Assembly: GCA_002375465.1 (NCBI GenBank)
Contig: DFLT01000007.1
Coordinates: 124,001-188,000 of the forward strand
Origin: Alphaproteobacteria bacterium UBA3612
Lineage (GTDB): Bacteria > Pseudomonadota > Alphaproteobacteria > Sphingomonadales > Sphingomonadaceae
Reading direction: 5' to 3'
Length of the DNA: 64,000 nt
The notes beneath the pieces are model-generated. The model saw only the letters and a program-made list of their open reading frames with translations. It did not search any database and was not told the origin of the DNA. Made by a program: the position numbers and the translations under genes. Positions 35,701-43,103 of the stretch are shown here, in pieces; position 1 is the stretch's first letter, and each line of letters starts with the position of its first letter.

Positions 35701-36084
35701 CTGGCGTCGCGCGTGGCGGGAACAACTCTCGATGCGGACGTGCTGGCACGAGAGGTGGTGGCGGTGATGCGCGATCCGGCGAACAGCGACCTGTTCGGAC
35801 CCGATGCGCTCGCCGAGGCACCGATCAGCGCCGTCGTGGGAGAGGATGTTATTGCAGGGACCATCGACGTCCTGCTGGTCGATGAGACGCGCGTGCGAAT
35901 CGTCGATTTCAAGACGGATCGAAACGCACCGGAGGGCGAGGCGGAGGTGCCAGACCGCCACAGACGGCAAATGGCACGATATGCGGCGGCGCTGGAGCGG
36001 ATCTTCCCTGGACGATCTGTGGAGGCTGGCCTGCTCTATACCGCAGGGCCGCGTGTGATCTGGCTGCCGAATAGGAGCGGCTGA
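32743..36084 (+). CDS. addA: Double-strand break repair helicase-nuclease AddA
   Basis: 1113-residue UvrD-type 3'-5' helicase with a C-terminal nuclease, partner of AddB. Walker A is SASAGTGKTQVLSARVLRLL near residue 30; GDFKQAIFGFQG, MTVHGAKGLQAPVV and LYVAMTRAEDYLY are helicase motifs III-VI, and IVDFKTDRN is the nuclease motif near the end. The start ATG follows AGGAAGGTG. In many relatives a thioredoxin gene follows; here the next gene is on the other strand. Confidence 0.96.
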   Translation: MSKALLPLTSSQAEAARPDVHAWVSASAGTGKTQVLSARVLRLLVGGADPAGIMALTFTKAAAAEMQTRILDVLARWVRAEDEEIAADLAAIGAPRDEETLLRARTLFAHALEVRGGFKVQTLHSFAAALLAAFPVEAGVTPGFATLDDRSGAQLRRQVLEEAVTDAAADGDDAFLADLAALAVQHGDARTEEIVGSLLRERRALLDLRSPEAALAAVRAALGLPRTGTAEDIMRQAMDADAGLEDAVAAFAASLNAWGRKTGLERLDKVSLFQLAAPAERVAALEHLCSALFTSGGTGPPYKANSALNGADDALVARIEPLRACRWALDLADVAALHLRVGQNVAARYQAAKERQGALDFADLIDEAARLLSDLSSAWVLYKLDQRIEHVLVDEGQDTNAAQWRIVDALTEEFFAGIGADAEVESRPRTKFAVGDFKQAIFGFQGSEPDEFAGARERTAAAANAAGHRFIDVDLDMSFRSGKAVLAVVDQVLKQLTPAALGIQRPDFPRHEPHRADAAGAVTLWPRLMDEDGNVPEAYRERPERELARRIADQIDGWLRDGRFVPSRGRAVEAQDIMILVRSRGDLVPELVAALHAAGVDVAGADRLRLTSPIVVQDCLALVRFALQPNDELALGELLVSPFLGWSQDELYALAYRRGPRVPLWSALRDAADEKSRAATAWLSQILDMADFMTPYDMLETMLSGPLGGRAKLLSRLGEEARDPLEELLSQALQFERTAAPSLQGFLDWIAAADDIDIKRDPDAPSNAVRIMTVHGAKGLQAPVVIMADAAKARAGTHRISHLMAGDPRLPIHGFSKGTLPEILQAEYDRREREEREESLRLLYVAMTRAEDYLYAGGLPPGRGGDVTWYDIMKNALADLPTEEPVSELWGGQELRHVCGVEAATERRADSVRSAVPLPDWVRQAAPPEARPPRPLSPSAPEDESNLPPPGPQLELAALRGRLMHSLFEKLPALPEAERESAAKRWLASRVAGTTLDADVLAREVVAVMRDPANSDLFGPDALAEAPISAVVGEDVIAGTIDVLLVDETRVRIVDFKTDRNAPEGEAEVPDRHRRQMARYAAALERIFPGRSVEAGLLYTAGPRVIWLPNRSG

Positions 36085-36130
36085 CGCTGCCTGACCGCCA
36101 TTACGGCGCGAAAGTCAGACAGATAGAGGC

Positions 36131-36162
36131 GTGGTGCGCTCAAGGAGTGGTGCGCTCAAGGA
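36131..36162. repeat. 16-base tandem duplication
   Basis: GTGGTGCGCTCAAGGA occurs twice head to tail in the gap between addA and the cytochrome gene. Confidence 0.8.
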
Positions 36163-36190
36163 GGGGCGGCTGATAGAGCCGAGAGGACGC

Positions 36191-36227
36191 CGGGAACATC
36201 GGCATTTTGGTCATGCCGATGTTCCCG
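36191..36227. terminator. Perfect 15-bp hairpin between convergent genes
   Basis: CGGGAACATCGGCAT pairs completely with ATGCCGATGTTCCCG around a seven-base loop. Its place between addA and the cytochrome c gene suggests bidirectional termination, though it has no T run. Confidence 0.5.
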
Positions 36228-36245
36228 TGACGAGGGAGCGCGGTG

Positions 36246-37004
36246 CTACTCCTCCGTGTCCTGATTCTCTGCCGCCGGGCCGCCAACATTGCTGTTGGGA
36301 ACGCGGGCAGCTTCCTCTTCCTCTGCGGCGGGGACGTCGGGGGCCTTGCCCTCTTCCGGGCCGGTTCCTTCGGGGTCTTCGCCTTCGCCTTCAGCAGCGC
36401 CTTCTTCGCCCTCGACAGCCGCGCCGTCTTCACCCTCGCCTTCGGCAGCGGGTTCCGGGGGGGCGGGGTAGGGCAGGTTGGAGCCGAGTTCATTCAGATA
36501 GGCGAACAGATCGGCACGGTCGGCAGCGCGGCTGATGCCCGCGAACGCCATGATGTTACCGGGGATCGCCGCCTTTGGATTGGCGATATATTCGTTCAGC
36601 ATTTCGAACGTCCAATTGCCGCCATGCGATGCCATCGCGTCGGAATAGCTGAAGCCCGCATGGCTGCCGATCGGACGGCCGACTACGCCCCAGAGATTCG
36701 GTCCCTGCTTGTTGGGACCGCCCTGCTCGACGGTGTGGCAGGTGGCGCACTTCTTGAAAACGTTGGCGCCCTTGGCGGGGTCGGCTTCCTGCAGGGCGAG
36801 TGCAATCTCGTCCTCCATCGAAATGCCGTCACCCTCGTCGCCGGCCTCTTCCGTCACGCAGCCTTCTTCGCCGCATGGCAGATAGCCCATCGTTTCGGGG
36901 CGATCCTCAGGGAAGGCAAAGCCAGTGGCGATGCCAAGTCCCAGGACGGCAATGGCGGCGGCCAGCAGCCAGCCGAAAATCTTGTTCCACTCGAAACTGT
37001 CCAC
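36246..37004 (-). CDS. Membrane-anchored cytochrome c with long acidic tail
   Basis: 252-residue class I cytochrome c, periplasmic, held by an N-terminal anchor (residues 9-30), similar to CycM/cytochrome c552 that pass electrons to terminal oxidases. Heme site CATCH at 86-90; the methionine ligand is expected in NIMAFAG. Two more cysteines (44, 49) lie between anchor and heme domain. The last 75 residues are Glu/Ala/Gly-rich (repeats around EGEGED), longer and more acidic than usual. GTG start at 37004 after AGGGATATTTC; the upstream in-frame ATG would spoil the anchor. Confidence 0.85.
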   Translation of the reverse strand: MDSFEWNKIFGWLLAAAIAVLGLGIATGFAFPEDRPETMGYLPCGEEGCVTEEAGDEGDGISMEDEIALALQEADPAKGANVFKKCATCHTVEQGGPNKQGPNLWGVVGRPIGSHAGFSYSDAMASHGGNWTFEMLNEYIANPKAAIPGNIMAFAGISRAADRADLFAYLNELGSNLPYPAPPEPAAEGEGEDGAAVEGEEGAAEGEGEDPEGTGPEEGKAPDVPAAEEEEAARVPNSNVGGPAAENQDTEE

Positions 37005-37125
37005 GAAATATCCCTGTGCCGTTGGCGCTGTCTGAAAGGAGTTGCGGCCCCCATAGAAGAGGGGGCGGCGCTTGCCAAGCACCTGCGACTTGACGGCGCG
37101 CCACTTCTTGGGCCTGAAGGCGCGC

Positions 37126-38019
37126 ATGGAGACCTATCCGCCCGCCGCACACGCGCTCGTAGCCGAAATGACCGACGCCGCCAATGCCGCGCCGCAGCGC
37201 GCCATTTCCTTTCAGGGCGCGCCCGGCGCCTATTCGCATCAGGCGGTGCGGGAATTATTTCCGGATATGCAGCCGCTGCCGTGCTTTACCTTTGCCGACG
37301 CCATCGCCGCGGTTCAGGAAGGGCGCGCGAAAACGGCGGTGATCCCCATCGAAAATTCACTGCATGGCCGCGTCGCCGACATTCATTTCCTGCTGCCGGA
37401 AAGCGGCCTTCACATCACGCGCGAACATTTCGTGCGCGTTCAACATTGCCTGCTGGCGCTGCCGGGAACGCAATTGAGTGACATAAAGGAGGCGCACAGT
37501 CATCCGCAGGCGCTGGGTCAATGCCGTCAGCGCCTGAAGAAATGGGGCATCGCCGCCCGTCCCCAGGTCGATACGGCGGCAAGCGCTGCGCTGGTGCTGG
37601 AGGGGCGGGATCCGAGCCGGGCTGCTGTTGCATCGCGCCTGGCGGGCGAGCTGTATGGGCTGGAAGCGATCGAAACGGGAATCGAGGACGCAGCGCACAA
37701 TACGACGCGATTTGTCGCCCTGTCGCAGGAGCCGGGCGTGCCCCCCGCCGAAGCGGCCGTGATGACGACCCTGACATTCGAAGTGCGGAGCGTTCCGGCC
37801 GCGCTGTTCAAGGCGCTGGGCGGTTTCGCCACCAATGGCGTCAACATGACCAAGCTGGAAAGCTATATGCGCGGCGGTCAGTTCACCGCAGCGGAATTCT
37901 ATGTGGATATCGAAGGGCGGCCCGACGACGAGCCGGTTGCGCGCGCTTTGGAGGAGCTGGCGCATTTTTCCAAATGGGTCAGGGTGCTGGGCACCTATGA
38001 ACGGGCGCGGGAACGCTGA
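37126..38019 (+). CDS. pheA: Prephenate dehydratase
   Basis: Converts prephenate to phenylpyruvate in phenylalanine synthesis. 297 residues, monofunctional, no chorismate mutase domain. FQGAPGAYSHQA at the N-terminus, catalytic NTTRFVALS, and a C-terminal ACT domain for feedback control by phenylalanine, where ESYMRGGQF stands in place of the common ESRP. Divergent from the cytochrome gene. It starts at 37126, the first codon outside the shared upstream region. Confidence 0.95.
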   Translation: METYPPAAHALVAEMTDAANAAPQRAISFQGAPGAYSHQAVRELFPDMQPLPCFTFADAIAAVQEGRAKTAVIPIENSLHGRVADIHFLLPESGLHITREHFVRVQHCLLALPGTQLSDIKEAHSHPQALGQCRQRLKKWGIAARPQVDTAASAALVLEGRDPSRAAVASRLAGELYGLEAIETGIEDAAHNTTRFVALSQEPGVPPAEAAVMTTLTFEVRSVPAALFKALGGFATNGVNMTKLESYMRGGQFTAAEFYVDIEGRPDDEPVARALEELAHFSKWVRVLGTYERARER

Positions 38020-38081
38020 TCATTTCCCGCGCGGGATACGCGGGCAAACCCTATGGTTATTGCGTCCCCGCCGGCCGCTAA

Positions 38082-39947
38082 TCAGCGCAGCGCCTTCAGC
38101 AGTTCGGCAATATCCTGCCGCACGGCAACCGGACGCAGGCCGGTGCATTCCAGGCAGGTCGCCTGAACGCCTGCGCCATTTGCCACTGTAAGTGCCTCCT
38201 GCAACTGGCTGACGGCGTTCGCCCGCGAACGCAGCATCGCGAGGTCGAGAGCGGCGCGCGGCGCGGCCTCCTGATCGGCGGAGAAGAAATTTTCGATCAG
38301 CTGAATCGCAAAGGGCGGCGGTGTTTCCACGTCGACCCGGCGCAGGTCGCCCGCGCCGAAGCCGGCGAGTTCCTCTGCCACGGCGACGGCGTCGTCCAGC
38401 GTGCCGAAGCGGTCGACGAGACCCAATTGCCGCGCGGCGCCACCAGACCAGACGCGGCCCTGGGCAATCTGGTCGACGCGGGCCGGATCCATGTCGCGCG
38501 CATCGGCAACAACGCCGAGGAAGCGACCGTAAATATCTTCGACACCCAGCTGGAACAGTTCCTGCGTTTCGGGGTTCAAGCCGCCGAAAATATCGGGCGC
38601 GCCCGAATAGGGGGTCGTTTCGATGCCGTCCGTCGTGACGCCGAGATCGGCGAGCGTTCGTTCGAAGGTGGGGATGATGCCGAAAACCCCGATGGAGCCG
38701 GTGATCGTCGACGGCTGTGCCAGAATCTGGTCGGCCGCCGTCGCCACCCAATAGCCGCCGGACGCCGCGACGTTGCCGAAGCTGGCGACGATGGGAATCC
38801 CCTCTGCCTTGGCGCTGAGCAGGGCCTGGCGAATTTCTTCGGAAGCCATGACGCTGCCGCCGCCTGAATCGATGCGGACGACCAGCGCCTTTATATCGTC
38901 GTCGGCAATGGCATCCTCGATCAGATTTGCGATCGTCGTACCGCCCGCCGTTCCCGCAGGCGCCTCTCCATCGACGATGGAGCCGGCCACATAGACGATG
39001 CCGACGGCATCGCCCGAGGGTGCGAAGGTGGGGGCGGCACTGTTACGATATTCGGCATAGTCGATGCCGGAATAGGCGCCGGGCATGTCCTCCTGGCCGG
39101 CACCGTAGGTTTCGGCAAGGTACTGACCCAGGGCGGTGCGGGTGCCGATCCGGTCGACCATCCTTGCGGCCAGCGCAGCCTGCGCGAAGTCGCCGCCTGC
39201 CGCCCGCACATTGCCGGAAAGGGCATTGATATAGGCAGGAACGTCGGTGCCCTCTCGCGCAGCCTCCGCATCCTGCAGATATTCGGACCAGATATCGTCG
39301 TAGACGGCGCGCAATGCGGCCTCTGCCTCTGGCGAGGCCTCCGTGCGGGTATAGGGTTCGACGAAGCTCTTATAGGTGCCGACACGGAAAACGTTGATGT
39401 CGACATTCAGCTTGTCGAGGGCATCGGCGAAATAGAGCTGTGAACCGCCGGGGCCGCCAAGAACCACCTGTCCCAGCGGGTTTAGCCAGACCTGATCCGA
39501 ATGTGCGGCGAGGAGCCACGAGGCGTCGAAATAGGCGGTGGCATAGGAGTACACCTTCTTGTCGGCAGCGCGGAATTCCGCCAGCGCATCCGCGACAGCC
39601 TGCACGTCCGCCTGACCGCCACCGAAAAAGCCGTCGAGGTCGAGAACGATCGCCTGGATCCTGTCATCGTCCCGTGCCGCGTGAATGTTCGCGATCAGCT
39701 CCGCCGTCTCGATCTCGCCGGAAGGAAGGGGGTTGGCGATGAGGTCGAGCGGGTTCACCTCCTGCGCCTGCGTCACCAGAAATCCGGAAAGCGGAATGGT
39801 GAGAACGCCGCCATCGGGCACGCTGACCGCCTCATCACCCGTAGAGCGGAGCGCGAGAATACCAAGGAAGATCATCACCATCAGCAAAAGAACGAGAAAG
39901 TCCTTTACGCCGACCAGAAAATGCCAGAACCCCTTGATCAATGCCAT
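38082..39947 (-). CDS. sppA: Signal peptide peptidase SppA, 67-kDa type
   Basis: 621-residue inner-membrane serine protease that degrades cleaved signal peptides. N-terminal anchor at about residues 12-32, then the tandem SppA halves: the first carries the general-base Lys, the second the nucleophile Ser in ASFGNVAASGGYWVA. IDSGGGSVMASEEIRQAL is the conserved substrate groove segment. Full length for the E. coli type. Its 5' side faces the groES promoter region. Confidence 0.94.
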   Translation of the reverse strand: MALIKGFWHFLVGVKDFLVLLLMVMIFLGILALRSTGDEAVSVPDGGVLTIPLSGFLVTQAQEVNPLDLIANPLPSGEIETAELIANIHAARDDDRIQAIVLDLDGFFGGGQADVQAVADALAEFRAADKKVYSYATAYFDASWLLAAHSDQVWLNPLGQVVLGGPGGSQLYFADALDKLNVDINVFRVGTYKSFVEPYTRTEASPEAEAALRAVYDDIWSEYLQDAEAAREGTDVPAYINALSGNVRAAGGDFAQAALAARMVDRIGTRTALGQYLAETYGAGQEDMPGAYSGIDYAEYRNSAAPTFAPSGDAVGIVYVAGSIVDGEAPAGTAGGTTIANLIEDAIADDDIKALVVRIDSGGGSVMASEEIRQALLSAKAEGIPIVASFGNVAASGGYWVATAADQILAQPSTITGSIGVFGIIPTFERTLADLGVTTDGIETTPYSGAPDIFGGLNPETQELFQLGVEDIYGRFLGVVADARDMDPARVDQIAQGRVWSGGAARQLGLVDRFGTLDDAVAVAEELAGFGAGDLRRVDVETPPPFAIQLIENFFSADQEAAPRAALDLAMLRSRANAVSQLQEALTVANGAGVQATCLECTGLRPVAVRQDIAELLKALR

Positions 39948-40061
39948 TACGGAACGCCTTTAATATCTGTCCTTTCGTGATGTAGCACCGCGTGGCCCAA
40001 GGTCCACCCTGGCAGAGCGCGCGCCAGTTCATCCGTCACAAAAAATTTTTATGCCGCAGCG

Positions 40062-40090
40062 TTGACAGTGGGGGCGTCGCTCCACATATC
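40062..40090 (+). promoter_or_regulatory. Housekeeping-type promoter of groESL
   Basis: TTGACA (40062-40067), 17 bases, CATATC (40085-40090). The -10 box is weak but the spacing is ideal and CIRCE follows directly. Confidence 0.5.
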
Positions 40091-40098
40091 GCGTGGTG

Positions 40099-40125
40099 TT
40101 GGCACTCTCATACGGTGAGTGCCAA
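40099..40125 (+). promoter_or_regulatory. CIRCE operator (HrcA) of groESL
   Basis: Perfect inverted repeat TTGGCACTC, nine bases, GAGTGCCAA, one base per arm from the consensus TTAGCACTC-N9-GAGTGCTAA. HrcA repression released on heat shock is expected. Confidence 0.93.
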
Positions 40126-40163
40126 TTCCTTATCTCCACTCAATATAGAAGGGTGACGCAATC

Positions 40164-40451
40164 ATGAACTTCCGTCCTCTGCACGACCGCGTTCTCGTCC
40201 GCCGCATCGAGGCCGACGCCAAGACCACGGGCGGCATCATCATCCCCGACACCGCCAAGGAAAAGCCGCAGGAAGGCGAAGTCGTCTCCGCAGGTTCGGG
40301 CGCGCGCTCGGAAAATGGCGAGGTTCACCCCCTCGAAGTCAAGACCGGCGACAAGATCCTGTTCGGCAAATGGTCCGGCACCGAAGTGAAGATCGACGGC
40401 GAAGACCTGATCATCATGAAGGAAAGCGACATTCTGGGCATCATGTCCTGA
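40164..40451 (+). CDS. groES: Co-chaperonin GroES
   Basis: 95-residue lid of the GroEL folding chamber. Typical RPLHDRVLVRRIE start, mobile loop AKTTGGIIIPDTAKEKPQEG and YxxxSGxEVKIDGEDL-like end. First gene of the heat-shock operon under CIRCE; groEL follows after 53 bases. Confidence 0.98.
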   Translation: MNFRPLHDRVLVRRIEADAKTTGGIIIPDTAKEKPQEGEVVSAGSGARSENGEVHPLEVKTGDKILFGKWSGTEVKIDGEDLIIMKESDILGIMS

Positions 40452-40504
40452 AGACAGGCGCTTTCTTCCTGTTTCATTCCAATTCAATCGAAAGGTAGTC
40501 ACTC

Positions 40505-42157
40505 ATGGCAGCCAAAGACGTAAAATTCGGTCGCGACGCACGTGAACGCATCCTGCGCGGTGTCGATATCCTGGCCGACGCGGTCAAGGTCACGCTGGGT
40601 CCCAAGGGCCGTAACGTGGTCATCGAGAAGAGCTTCGGCGCTCCCCGCATCACCAAGGACGGTGTGACGGTCGCCAAGGAAATCGAACTGAAAGACAAGT
40701 TCGAGAATATGGGCGCACAGATGCTGCGCGAAGTCGCCTCAAAGACCAACGACATTGCTGGCGACGGCACGACCACCGCGACCGTTCTGGCGCAGGCGAT
40801 CGTCCGCGAAGGCATGAAGTCGGTATCCGCCGGCATGAACCCGATGGACCTGAAGCGCGGTATCGATCTGGCCGTCACGAAGGTCGTCGAGAACATCCAG
40901 TCGCGTTCCAAGCCGGTCGCGGGTAATTCCGAGATCAAGCAGGTCGGTACGATTTCCGCCAATGGCGACACCGAGGTCGGCGACATGATCGCACAGGCCA
41001 TGGAAAAGGTCGGCAAGGAAGGCGTCATCACCGTTGAGGAAGCCAAGGGCCTCGTCAGCGAGCTGGAGACCGTCGAAGGCATGCAGTTCGACCGCGGCTA
41101 TCTGTCGCCATACTTCATCACGAACCCCGACAAGATGCTGGCGGAGCTTGAAAATCCGTACATCCTGATCTTCGAGAAGAAGCTCAGCAACCTGCAGGCC
41201 ATGCTGCCGATCCTGGAAGCCGTTGTGCAGTCCAGCCGTCCGCTGCTGATCATTGCCGAGGACGTCGAAGGCGAAGCGCTGGCGACCCTGGTCGTCAACA
41301 AGCTGCGCGGTGGCCTGAAGATCGCAGCCGTGAAGGCTCCGGGCTTCGGCGATCGCCGCAAGGCCATGCTGGAGGACATCGCGATCCTGACCGAGGGTCA
41401 GATGATCTCCGAAGACCTGGGCATCAAGCTTGAGAACGTCACGCTCGACATGCTGGGTTCGGCGAAGAAGGTCACGATCGACAAGGACAACACCACGATC
41501 GTCGACGGTGCCGGTTCGGAAGAGGGCATCAAGGCCCGCGTCGAGCAGATCCGCGCGCAGATCGAGACGACCACGTCCGATTACGACAAGGAAAAGCTGC
41601 AGGAGCGTCTCGCGAAGCTGGCTGGCGGCGTCGCCGTCATCAAGGTTGGCGGTGCATCCGAAGTCGAAGTGAAGGAAAAGAAGGACCGCGTCGACGACGC
41701 GCTGCACGCAACCCGTGCCGCCGTTGAAGAAGGCATCGTCCCGGGCGGTGGTACCGCTCTCCTTTACGCCACGAAGGCACTGGAAGGCCTGGAAGGCGCC
41801 AATGACGACCAGACGCGCGGCGTCGACATCGTTCGCAAGGCGCTGACCGCTCCGGTTCGCCAGATCGCCCAGAATGCCGGTTTCGACGGTGCCGTCGTTT
41901 CGGGCAAGCTGATCGATGGCAAGGACGACAGCTTCGGCTTCAACGCCGCGACCGACACCTATGAAGACCTGGTGAAGGCCGGTGTTGTCGACCCGACCAA
42001 GGTCGTTCGCGCTGCGCTGCAGGATGCGGCAAGTGTCGCCGGCCTGCTGATCACGACCGAAGCCACGGTTGCCGAACTGCCGGAAGACAAGTCCAGCGGC
42101 GGCGGCATGCCCGACATGGGCGGCATGGGCGGCATGGGCGGCGGCATGGGCTTCTAA
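40505..42157 (+). CDS. groEL: Chaperonin GroEL
   Basis: 550-residue subunit of the double-ring chaperonin, with ATP-binding VTLGPKGRNV and AGDGTTTATVLAQAI, and the flexible Gly-Met-rich C-terminus (MGGMGGMGGGMGF). Complete and conventional. Ribosome site GAAAGGTAG. The run of strongly favoured codons fits a highly expressed gene. Confidence 0.99.
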   Translation: MAAKDVKFGRDARERILRGVDILADAVKVTLGPKGRNVVIEKSFGAPRITKDGVTVAKEIELKDKFENMGAQMLREVASKTNDIAGDGTTTATVLAQAIVREGMKSVSAGMNPMDLKRGIDLAVTKVVENIQSRSKPVAGNSEIKQVGTISANGDTEVGDMIAQAMEKVGKEGVITVEEAKGLVSELETVEGMQFDRGYLSPYFITNPDKMLAELENPYILIFEKKLSNLQAMLPILEAVVQSSRPLLIIAEDVEGEALATLVVNKLRGGLKIAAVKAPGFGDRRKAMLEDIAILTEGQMISEDLGIKLENVTLDMLGSAKKVTIDKDNTTIVDGAGSEEGIKARVEQIRAQIETTTSDYDKEKLQERLAKLAGGVAVIKVGGASEVEVKEKKDRVDDALHATRAAVEEGIVPGGGTALLYATKALEGLEGANDDQTRGVDIVRKALTAPVRQIAQNAGFDGAVVSGKLIDGKDDSFGFNAATDTYEDLVKAGVVDPTKVVRAALQDAASVAGLLITTEATVAELPEDKSSGGGMPDMGGMGGMGGGMGF

Positions 42158-42189
42158 GCCCCCGCTACCCGAGCCCAGGCTCAATGAAG

Positions 42190-42225
42190 AAGGCCCGGAA
42201 GGTACCCCCTTCCGGGCCTTTTTTC
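42190..42225. terminator. Bidirectional terminator between groEL and copB
   Basis: AAGGCCCGGAAGG pairs with CCTTCCGGGCCTT around a short loop, followed by a T run on the plus strand and preceded by AAGAA on the minus side. Confidence 0.9.
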
Positions 42226-42227
42226 GT

Positions 42228-43103
42228 TCAGAACCAGGTGCGGAGGCCGAGCAGGACATATCCGCTCGACGCGCTTTCGCCCGCGTCGCGCACACTGTCG
42301 GCGGTGCCGCCAAGGTGCCTTTCCCATTCGACGCCCACATAGGGGGCAAACTCGCGCGCGAATTCATATCTGAGGCGAAGGCCCGCCGTCAGCCGGGCGG
42401 GACCGGCGCCGATGGAGCGGCGCTCGATGGTCTGGGCCGACACATCGAGTTCGACGCGCGGCTGCAGGATCAGCCGCTGTGTGATGCGCTGGTCATATTC
42501 CGCCTCTATCCGCGCAGTGAAGTCACCTTGATCGGACAGGAAGGCGGCGGCGTCGACCTCGAACATATAAGGCGCCAGCCCCTGCAGGCCGAGAACGAGG
42601 TGCGCGCGGGAATCTGGTTCGATGTCATAGCGCACGCCGGATTGCAGGTCGAACCACGGGCCGATGGCATGGCTCCACAGCGCCTGAATTTCGGCATCCT
42701 CTACCCCATTGTCGAACGCGCCCTCGCCCTCCGTCTTGATCCATAGCTTGTCGAGGTCGCCGCCGGTCCAGCCCTGGGCATCCCATAGATACAGATCCTG
42801 TTCGCCAAAGCGCGCCTCCAGTCGTTCCAGCATCATCGTGCTAGTCGTCATGCCGCCATTTTCGTGCGCGAGGCGCTGCCGGGACGCACGCATGGCGTCA
42901 GCGCCCCAGATCGCGTCGGCGGCATGGCGGGCTGGGTCAGCCGCAGATTGCGCGCCGGGTTGCTCGTCCTCCTGAGTGGCGGGCGTCTCGGGCATGTCGT
43001 GACCGGCATGAGGGTCGGGCGCATGGTGCCCATCCATGTGCTGAGCCAGTGCAGGGGCCGCGGCGCTGGTTGACAGGAGAAGGGCGAGGGCGATGCGCCT
43101 CAT
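42228..43103 (-). CDS. copB: Copper resistance protein B, outer membrane
   Basis: 291-residue CopB/PcoB family beta-barrel. Signal peptide ends at PALAQ; the mature N-terminus is His/Met/Asp-rich (HMDGHHAPDPHAGHDM), a likely copper-binding region. The barrel part contains WIKTEGEG and the conserved YDIEPDSRAHLVLGLQGLAPY, and ends in Phe. The start at 43103 overlaps the copA stop (ATGA), so CopB is translated right after CopA. Confidence 0.93.
   Translation of the reverse strand: MRRIALALLLSTSAAAPALAQHMDGHHAPDPHAGHDMPETPATQEDEQPGAQSAADPARHAADAIWGADAMRASRQRLAHENGGMTTSTMMLERLEARFGEQDLYLWDAQGWTGGDLDKLWIKTEGEGAFDNGVEDAEIQALWSHAIGPWFDLQSGVRYDIEPDSRAHLVLGLQGLAPYMFEVDAAAFLSDQGDFTARIEAEYDQRITQRLILQPRVELDVSAQTIERRSIGAGPARLTAGLRLRYEFAREFAPYVGVEWERHLGGTADSVRDAGESASSGYVLLGLRTWF

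Noticed and set aside
40739..42367. 542-residue open frame antisense to groEL
   Set aside because: Mirror of the strongly biased groEL codons; no recognisable domain and it spans the terminator.
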